From assembly GCA_023897205.1 (NCBI GenBank), contig JAHWDD010000006.1, forward strand, positions 2,852,001 through 2,916,000: a DNA stretch of 64,000 nucleotides. The letters run 5' to 3'. Made by a program: the position numbers and the translations under genes. The notes below the pieces were generated by a model, which saw only the letters and a program-made list of their open reading frames with translations, was not told the origin of the DNA and ran no database searches. Positions 57,005-64,000 of the stretch are shown in pieces. Source of the stretch: Exophiala sp. HKRS030. Its lineage: Eukaryota > Ascomycota > Eurotiomycetes > Chaetothyriales > Herpotrichiellaceae. Within the stretch, counting starts at the first letter, position 1. Each line of letters starts with the position of its first letter.

Positions 57005-58638
57005 ATGCCCTTCTTCTTCCCCGAGTTCATGAGCAGCTACCGCACTTGGCTCACAACATCTCTGGCATCAGCTATTTTCCTCGTCAGAGTCTTGCCTCAG
57101 TATTCAGTCCTTAGTTCGCATGTCTTGACCGCCGTCGTTGTCTTCCTGCTTCATTGGGTGGTATTCGGCATCTACACCGTTCTCATCTATCCGCACTTTG
57201 TCAGTCCTATCAGGCATCTCCCAGGGCCTGCCGGAGGCTCCTTCTTCAATGGGCAATGGTCGGTTCTCGTCGCCGAACCCTCCGGCGTGCCTCCGAGGAG
57301 ATGGGCAAATGAAGTTCCCAACAGTGGGCTTATTCGTTATTTGCACCTCTTTAACCGCGAACGAGTTCTAGTCACTAGTCCAAAGGGCCTGGCCGAAGTC
57401 CTGACCACCAACAGCTATGATTTCATCAAGCCGGAATTGTTGCGCACTGGTATTGGCAAGATACTAGGCATTGGTATCCTTTTCGCCGAAGGTGACGAGC
57501 ACAAGGCTCAAAGAAAGAATCTTATGCCAGCCTTCAGTTTTCGCCACATCAAAGAACTCTACCCGATATTCTGGTCCAAATCTCGGGAGATGGTTCACAG
57601 TATTCAGGCAGAAATACAGCAGTCTGGAGAAGACAATCCTTCTGTCGAAATGGGCGAATGGGCTAGTAGAGCTACTCTGGATATCATCGGTGTGGCTGGA
57701 CTTGGTCAAGACTTCGAAGCTCTGAAAGATCCCTCTAACGAACTGAACACCACATATCGAGCCATCTTCCAACCAAATCGCACAGCCCAGATTCTTGGCC
57801 TTTTGCAGTTCTTTATTCCATCATTCATTATTCAAAATCTTCCTGTGGAGCGCAACAGTCAGATCCACGCGGCTTCCAAGGTTGCTCGCGACACCTGCCG
57901 CCGCTTAGTTAACCAGAAGAAACAGCGCATAGCAAATAAGGAGCCAATGCAACCAGACATCATCTCGGTGGCGCTGGAGTCTGGGGGCTTCACCGACGAA
58001 CAACTCGTCGACAATATGATGACGTTCCTAGCCGCTGGCCACGAAACAACGGCTTCGTCACTGACCTGGGCTGTGTATGTACTGAGCAGTAGACCAGAGA
58101 TGCAGAAGAGACTTAGAGATGAAATTCGCACTCACATCCCAGCTCTAGACGGCGACAAAGTCACGAGTGACATACTCGACAACATGCCATATCTGCACGC
58201 CGTCTGCCAGGAAGTCTTGCGTCTCTGGGCACCAGTCCCCCTGACTCTCCGAGACGCGGCGCGCCACACAACCATTCTCGGTGAGTTCATACCCAAAGGG
58301 ACAAAAGTGATACTGTCTTCATGGGCTGTCAATCAAAACGTCGAATTATGGGGTGAAGATGCCGCTGAGTTCAATCCAGAGCGATGGCTCGCACCTGGTC
58401 AGGCGAACGCAGGCGGTGCCATAAGCAATTATGGGTTCTTGACATTCTTGCACGGCCCAAGGAGTTGCATTGGATGAAATTCGCACAGGCAGAATTTGCT
58501 GCATTATTGGCGGCATTTGTGGGCACGTGGGAGTTCAAAATGGTGGATCCAGACGAGGAAATCATCATCAAAGGCGGTATTACCGCAAGACCCAAGAATG
58601 GTATGCGTGTCCATTTGACAGACGCAGGCGCATGGTAG
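57005..58638 (+). CDS. Cytochrome P450 monooxygenase, one frame break
   Basis: The restored single-exon protein is about 544 aa from the ATG at 57005. An N-terminal membrane region (about 15-65, two hydrophobic stretches) anchors it to the ER. A Pro-rich hinge (RHLPGPAGG) follows. The I-helix is FLAAGHETTASSLTWA, the K-helix ExxR is EVLRLW, and FNPERW is the PERF-type motif. The heme loop is FLHGPRSCIG with Cys at about residue 488. As sequenced, the frame ends two residues after the heme Cys; one base added at GG 58472-58473 joins it to MKFAQAEFAALLAAF and the terminal beta sheet. The sequence is of the generic CYP3/CYP4-clan fungal type; the substrate is unknown. No polyketide or peptide synthetase gene is nearby. 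Confidence 0.88.
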
Positions 58639-58885
58639 CGGATGCAATGCTTTTGACGATTTCACCTTATGCACGAACTCGCTGTTGATCTTTCGGCCAA
58701 GTCTTTAGAAATGCGCGTTCAGAACAGCAAATGTCAGTTCTCATGTTTGTATATTTTGTACATCTGTGCATGAGTGACAAGTCCATAGCTCCTTAGTCAC
58801 GCCGTCATGATTCTCATATACGATACAAACGCTAAGCTAAACTGCGGATTCTCGTCTCTCACATTCTCAATCTGCGGACTTTGAT

Positions 58886-60613
58886 TCAGTGAACATGTGG
58901 CTCATCCTCATCACTCAGGTCACTCAACTCGCTACTCTCCCCATCACTTTCACCCTTCGACTTCCTCCCCCTGGGTTTTCGCTTCTGGCCCTGTCCGCCA
59001 CCACGACCGACGCCACCGAACATATCACTTAAGCTCTTCTGTCCCTTCTCAAGCTCTTTGGCCAACTTCTTCTTCTCTTTGGCCTGTTTGTCGTCGAACT
59101 TCTTCTGCATTTCGTCCCGCTCCTTCTTCCCTCTGGCGCTCAGCTCTTTCTCAAGGGTCTTGAACTCTTGACCTTCAACATCCATGCCGATCAGACTCTC
59201 CAACAATTTGATTTCTGTGGACCAGATTGACTTGTCCTCGATCATTTTCTTGCCCTTGGGGTCCTTGGGGTCTGGGATCTCGGAGGGCGTTTCGAGAATG
59301 AGCGGTAGGCCTTCAAAGCGCGGTTCGTTCATGACGTTGTGGAAAGCGCGTAGACCCAAGAAACCCAGCCCGATGTTCTGGTGTAGATCACGATGGCTGT
59401 TGAATGGTGCTTTCGAATCGTTGAGGTGCATTGCTTTCAGGTACTGCATGCCGACGGTTTCGTCGAAGTCTTGCAAAGTCTTTTTGAACGCGCTCGGGCT
59501 TCTTAAGTCGTATCCGGCCGCGAAGGCGTGGCATGTATCGATGCACACTCCTATCCGAGATTTGAACTCGGGTTTGATCTGAGAGATGACGTCTCGGAGA
59601 TCAGAGAATCGTCCACCGATCAGCGTGCCATGGCCCGCCATGTTCTCTAATAGGGGCACCACCGTTGAAGTCTCTGACAGGGCACGGTTGAGGTTATTCG
59701 CCAGTCTGGTGATGGCTTCGCCGACGGGACTCTGTCCGGCACCTCCAGGGTGGAAGTTGTAGTACCTGATACCCAACGCCTCACACCGACGCAGATCGTC
59801 GATGAATGCGTCGTAGGATTGCTTTGCCTTGTCCGCGTCCTCGGTGGCCAGGTTGACCAAGTAACTGCCATGTGGCACGATGTGTTTCTCGGCATCGTAC
59901 TTGTGCTCAACCAGGGCCTTCAAGAATGCATCTCGGTTTTCATCCTTGAGTGGTGGGTTCTCCCACTTCCGCTGCGACTTGAGGAAGCAGGCAAATGCAT
60001 TGCCGCCAATGTGCAGAGAGTTGTGGATCGCGTTTTCGACTCCTTTGGCGATACTTGTGTGTGCCCCGACGAACATTTTGGATCCGATTGTACGAGCAGC
60101 GAGAGGCATGGCTTCTTCGTCTTTTTCAGCTTGGGTCTTGCGCTTCCGTTTGGTGGCTTGGGTTGGTGCTTCAGAGGGGTGGTCTTCTTCTTCGCTTTCT
60201 TCGCCCTCTGGTCCAACCGCTTTTGACGCCCTAGATTTTGCCTTCGTTTTGGTCTGACGAGCGTCACTCTCCGTCGTAGTGATTTCGAGTTTCTCGTCTT
60301 TCTCTTCCACCGTCAAAGATCCGTTACGCTTGTGTGTGATTTGCACCTTGGTTTGGCGCTCAATCTTGATATCCACGGCCGTGCGATTGCTGGCAGTCCT
60401 TGGTCGGGAGTTTTTCGGCTTATTAGGGCTTTTGATTGTAGAGACAGGTGAAGCAGCTTCTCTCACTCTCTTGCTGCTTCTCGGTGTCGTCTCCTGCGAA
60501 TTTGAAGATTGTTGCACCTCTTCCCCTGATCTCTTTCGTTTTCTTTCCTGAGGAGAATTCGTCTGAGGCAGGAGTATAGTTGAGATCGCCTCTGTCCTTT
60601 TGGCACGAGGCAT
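58886..60613 (-). CDS. apn1: AP endonuclease Apn1 (endonuclease IV family)
   Basis: Single exon of 575 aa from the ATG at 60613. A 170-residue disordered, basic N-terminal extension (PRAKRTE, RKRKRSGEE, PRSSKRVRE) carries likely nuclear targeting signals. The EndoIV barrel (about 190-480) has the zinc ligands and motifs VGAHTSIAKG, YNFHPGGAG, LLENMAGHG, GVCIDTCHAFAAGYD, MHLNDSKAPFNSHRD and LILETP. The C-terminus is a Lys/Glu-rich tail with a DMFGGVGRGGG segment. It incises DNA 5' to abasic sites in base excision repair, in nucleus and possibly mitochondria. No frame break. Confidence 0.95.
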   Translation of the reverse strand: MPRAKRTEAISTILLPQTNSPQERKRKRSGEEVQQSSNSQETTPRSSKRVREAASPVSTIKSPNKPKNSRPRTASNRTAVDIKIERQTKVQITHKRNGSLTVEEKDEKLEITTTESDARQTKTKAKSRASKAVGPEGEESEEEDHPSEAPTQATKRKRKTQAEKDEEAMPLAARTIGSKMFVGAHTSIAKGVENAIHNSLHIGGNAFACFLKSQRKWENPPLKDENRDAFLKALVEHKYDAEKHIVPHGSYLVNLATEDADKAKQSYDAFIDDLRRCEALGIRYYNFHPGGAGQSPVGEAITRLANNLNRALSETSTVVPLLENMAGHGTLIGGRFSDLRDVISQIKPEFKSRIGVCIDTCHAFAAGYDLRSPSAFKKTLQDFDETVGMQYLKAMHLNDSKAPFNSHRDLHQNIGLGFLGLRAFHNVMNEPRFEGLPLILETPSEIPDPKDPKGKKMIEDKSIWSTEIKLLESLIGMDVEGQEFKTLEKELSARGKKERDEMQKKFDDKQAKEKKKLAKELEKGQKSLSDMFGGVGRGGGQGQKRKPRGRKSKGESDGESSELSDLSDEDEPHVH

Positions 60614-60931
60614 GTTGAGTTTGCAGCACAATGTTGTATGTAGACTGCTCTATACTTGTGTGGTAGAAGACAGGGACTTGACAGTAATCACATAAATATT
60701 TACATTGGAGTCGATGACGCCTAGACGCCTACGCGTGCTAACAGACCGAGTGAGTTTACTAGTTAGACGCGTAGAGTGGTTGCCCGGGATGGAGAAATCC
60801 TTCTCCGAGCCTAGGTGCCACATGCGCCCGCTCAACTACAAGTTTTATTCGATTTACGCCCGCATCAATCTACGAATTGCAGATTGACGGTGATCAAGTG
60901 AACACTGACCTGTCGCCAATCCCTTTAAGAT
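60614..60931. other. Divergent promoter, APN1 and VPS72
   Basis: About 320 bp between two divergent start codons; presumably a compact bidirectional promoter. No specific element recognised. Confidence 0.5.
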
Positions 60932-63060
60932 ATGGCTGACGATGAGATCGTGGCGGAATCTCCGCAGGCCTCAGACACGGACTCATCCAACGAGGACTCC
61001 GAACCTGAGCAAATAGAGTCTCTTGTGGCTGGCCGGGAGCGACGAAAAACAGCAGGCAACCGCTATGACAGAGACTTGGTGGTAGAAGAGGCACTGAATG
61101 ATGATGAAGAACCGGATGAAGTCACGCTCCTGTTTGCCGAAGATGGAGAAGAGGAGGATGAGGAATTCCGAAGTGATGAGGCCGAAGATGATGCAGACAT
61201 GTCTTCAAGTGATGACGATGATCAGGGACCCAATACTGGAGCCGATAGCTTAGAAGGAGAGGGGAATTACAAAAACAAGCGAAAGCAGAGCGATCAAAGA
61301 AGCGAAAGGCGGACCTCGCCCTGACGAGCATCTCGGGACTGCGGAAAAAGCTCAAGACCGTTCCCACACGTCTCTCTCTATCTTCAGCACCGTCGGCGCC
61401 GAAGCCATCAAAGAAAAAGGAAAGAGTCACATGGGTACATTCCGAAGAATCTGGAAGAAGTTCTCTGCGCAAACAGACTATTGCTCATCGTGCGGAAACT
61501 ATTCAGAGATTGAAGGAGAGTGAAGCGCAAAGCAAAAAGCTCAAGCTTCTCAAAGAGAAGAGAGATCGTGAAAGAGCAGAGGATGCGCCCAAAGAGTTGA
61601 CACAGGCTGACCGGCTCGCCGAGGCCGCCAGAGTTGAGAGGCAAAATGCGAAGAGTCTGAATCGCTGGGAAACCATGGAAAAGAAGAGGCAAGAGGAGCA
61701 AGCTGCAAAATTGGCGGCACTGAAGAACAGGAAACTTGAAGGGCCTGTCCTGACATACTGGAGTGCGAAGATGAAATGGGTACCACCAAAACCTGGAAAA
61801 CATGGTCCCAAAGAGCCCGAGATCGTTCAAGAAGGGATGAAGAAAAAGCCTGGTCGGAAAACAAAGGTTTACCTGGAGCAGTTGGCTGCAGCAAAAAAAG
61901 CAGAAGAGGAAGCAAAGCTGTCTGCACTAGCACCATCGACAGAACAGACTATAATCCAGGGCCCTTCTACCAATCCAGTGCCGGCTTCTCAACCCTTGCT
62001 GGAAGCGAGACCTGGGACTACTGATTTAAGAAATGATTCTCCTGCGAATGTTCCCCTTGACGCTCCAAGTCAAACACCAGCGGAGAATATCGAGAAGTCT
62101 GGAAAGCCTGTGGAACCTAGCACGAGACCAGGAATAGCAGCAGAATTGGCAACATCACCGAGACCTGATTCTGACAGTATATCCACGAAAGACACCCTAA
62201 CAGATCTTCCCAAACAAGTACCCACGGCTGAGGACGGACTTGCGGTGCAAAAACTGCCATCAGAGCCCGACGACTCTTTCCTAAAGGGTATCCACGAATT
62301 TGCGACACTTCCAGAGAGCGAAGAAACGACTCAGCGACCAGACAATGTCGCCAGAGAAGAAGGACAAGTGGCCATCACCAAACAAGAAAAGCCTGATGAA
62401 CCCATGGCCGACGCTCCTCCTGAGAAGCCAATCGTCGTGGAAAAGCAGACTCTGGTTAGTGTTGTTGAGAGTATAGATCCCTCTCGATCTGTCACAACTA
62501 CGCCAATGTCGGTGTCCGCAGCTCCTGCGAGCAATCCAAGTGAGCCGGCGACGATCGATGAATCCAAGTCCATATTGCTCAAGCCGGCAGAGGCGCCTTT
62601 GGCGCCAGAAAACAGGCTGATGGAGCCTACCAAGCTTATCCAGGACGTATCAGATCAAGCGATGATCAAGTCAGAAACGCATGATACTCCGCAACCCCCG
62701 GGGTCCGAGATGGCTGAGCCTGAGCCAACTCCTGAAGATACGACACGGAACTTGATGATACTGGAAAAGTTCGATGAGTTGTCGAGCGAAGCGCGGCAGG
62801 AGTATTCCGTTTTCTACCCACAAAAGAAACTCACCAGCAAGACGGTGAAGCGCAATCAAGAGCTGTGTCCGATCACAACATTGCCTGTGAAGTATCGCGA
62901 TCCAGCTACTGGAATCGGCTATGGAAATGCAGCAGCCTACAAGAAGCTCGAAGAATTGAGGAAACACAAGTTCATGTGGAGTAGCATGCTTGGTTGCTAT
63001 GTAGGTGGTAGTGCTCAACCGCCTGCTCGTGGAGTGCCCGAAGGTTTTATGGGTGCCTGA
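60932..63060 (+). CDS. vps72: SWR1 complex subunit Vps72/YL1 (Swc2), one frame break
   Basis: The restored single-exon protein is about 709 aa. The N-terminal YL1 region starts with an acidic stretch, then LVAGRERRKTAGNRYDRDL, the H2A.Z-H2B-binding signature. The acidic DDDDQGPNTGAD block and a basic helix (KAERSKKRKADLALTS) follow. The middle is long and disordered, with KYWSAKMKWV-type conserved LTYWSAKMKWVPP. The C-terminal YL1_C domain is at about 645-690 (LCPITTLPVKYRDPATGIGY, then FMWSSMLGCYVG). The protein delivers H2A.Z to the SWR1 remodeller. One base is missing at 61261-61275, either in the G4 run or in the adjacent A5 run; both corrections recover the basic helix. Confidence 0.93.
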
Positions 63061-63944
63061 GATGTGGCCGCTGCACATTTTACACTCAATGTGCGAATGT
63101 ATACAACCCTTAACTAAGGATTCTGCCTCCTACATGACTCGAACCTACAATCCTCTAGAAGCTTGCTGTGAATTATGATATGCCAAACTATTCGACATTT
63201 CCGGATCCGATGGGTTTGCATCCCCGCTGCAGTCGTGGACGCAGAATGCTGAGTTTCCGGCAGCCTTGTTCGAAATTCCACAACAACGATGTGTACTGAC
63301 CGTGACTGACTCAGAGAAGCACATTCAGGAGGTAAGGCTGAGGGAAATCTCGGAGCAAAGCTTTTCCGTTTGGGTCTGCGGGGAGAAACTCCGGGCTTAT
63401 CAAAGCCTCTTCGGCTGCCAGATAACACACGACAATGTCACTGGCGACCCGCTGGCTAAATCCCCGGTTACTTTCAGACAATCTTTTAGCTGACAACATT
63501 AGGAAGTGAGAGCTCGTCCCGATGCTGCAGCCCGCGGGGCGTATCGGGTAGACATGGAGGTCTCGTTGCCCCCATTGTGGGCTGAAGGGAATGACAATTG
63601 CCCATCAGCCTGCCTAAGCAAGGTATGCACGCGTCGCGCGCCGTCTCGTGCATGGGACGAGCAGCAATCATCCGACTAGCAACGCACTGAGCTCCGTGCG
63701 AATTGCTCATGCGACATAAGAAACAAGAGCACAAACTCATAAAACAGGGCACAGTGTCGGGACCAGTGCCCCTCAGCCCTGGAAAGGTGTTTGCGGCGGT
63801 GTGGCTGCGGCTTGCCCAACCAAGACAGCGCCTTTGTGCCTCTTTGACCACCTCCCACCATACAATTTCCTCTCCTCCCTCTTCCTCCTACGACACTCCT
63901 CTCTTGACTCTCATTTGTTTTCATATCCTTACACACCGCTCCCA
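63061..63944. other. Intergenic region before the right-edge gene
   Basis: About 880 bp. A B-box-like GGTTCGAGTC lies on the minus strand at 63136-63145, but no tRNA folds around it. From about 63865 to 63930 the plus strand is strongly pyrimidine-rich (repeated CTC/TCCTC), a common leader feature just upstream of fungal start codons. Confidence 0.5.
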
Positions 63945-64000
63945 ATGGGGGAGCCGACCTCTGACACTAAAACACCTGGCGCATATGCCAGGGCTCCCAT
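63945..64000 (+). CDS. Possible 5' end of a gene cut by the window edge
   Basis: An ATG at 63945 (context CCCAATGG), preceded by a CT-rich leader, opens a frame with no stop to the window end, starting MGEPTSDTKTPGAYARAP. Only 18 full codons are visible, so neither family nor reality can be confirmed. Confidence 0.4.
   Translation, partial: MGEPTSDTKTPGAYARAP

Noticed and set aside
50911..58638. Secondary-metabolite cluster (permease, regulator-like protein, P450)
   Set aside because: No polyketide synthase, peptide synthetase, terpene cyclase or other backbone gene lies within the window, and housekeeping genes flank the group on both sides.
28767..63060. Programmed ribosomal frameshifting as an explanation for the broken genes
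   Set aside because: The breaks occur at unrelated runs in unrelated genes, lack slippery heptamers with downstream structure, and nearly all need the same one-base addition. Sequencing error is simpler.
63100..63190. tRNA gene on the minus strand
   Set aside because: GGTTCGAGTC resembles a B box and the nearby text recalls an arginine tRNA, but the T stem has mismatches and no acceptor-stem partner or A box is found. At most a degraded copy.
1..64000. CRISPR arrays, insertion sequences, riboswitches, ribosome binding sites
   Set aside because: The window is eukaryotic nuclear DNA with spliceosomal introns, and no regularly spaced direct repeats were seen.

Overview
This window is a 64 kb piece of a filamentous ascomycete (Pezizomycotina) nuclear genome. 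The evidence is short GT-AG introns, mostly 40 to 130 nt with recognisable branch-point motifs, intron-poor housekeeping genes on both strands, and fungus-typical families: a SIT-type siderophore transporter, a maltose-permease-like carrier, a DAL5-type permease, NudE, Slm1, Enp2, and a Dcd1 with an N-terminal P-loop. The class cannot be fixed from the sequence alone; the gene models look most like Eurotiomycetes or Dothideomycetes.

Layout. 0-10 kb is mainly accessory: an imine-reductase-like dehydrogenase, a GST-like protein, a BSD-domain protein, and a divergent pair made of a 14-TM DHA2 transporter with a putative vacuolar sorting signal and a secreted arylsulfatase. 10-17 kb holds a coiled-coil nuclear-looking protein, a large SET-domain protein and the TRAPP subunit Trs20/sedlin. 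18-28 kb holds a maltose-permease-like transporter, NOSIP, NudE, an isochorismatase-family hydrolase and the ribosome-biogenesis WD protein Enp2. 28-39 kb holds Mediator subunit 13, a 2.6 kb gene-free stretch, a SIT-type siderophore-iron transporter and Slm1. 40-51 kb is dense housekeeping: dCMP deaminase, ATG7, MRM2, an NSRP1-like protein, an SDR reductase and IPK1. 51-58.6 kb is accessory again: a DAL5-type permease, a DUF3468-like transcription-factor-type protein and a cytochrome P450. The window closes with APN1, VPS72/YL1 and the first codons of another gene at the right edge.

The genes do not form one pathway. Most act in core cell biology: transcription, chromatin, autophagy, ribosome and RNA biogenesis, DNA repair and inositol phosphates. 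The accessory genes look like independent nutrient or detoxification functions, not a metabolite cluster. The clearest regulatory story is the siderophore transporter. Its upstream gap carries two exact ATCWGATAA motifs, the published binding motif of the iron-responsive GATA repressor SreA/Sre1. One of them is followed by a second GATAA and a CCAAT box within 22 bp.

The strongest global signal is technical. At least ten genes, including conserved ones such as MED13, ATG7, VPS72 and DCD1, are broken by single-base frameshifts, nearly all at mononucleotide runs and nearly all one base short; an eleventh (NSRP1-like) has a suspicious stop that fits the same pattern. A one-base correction restores full-length, family-like proteins. 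I read this as uncorrected homopolymer error in the assembly, not gene decay. I found no convincing previously undescribed system in this window.
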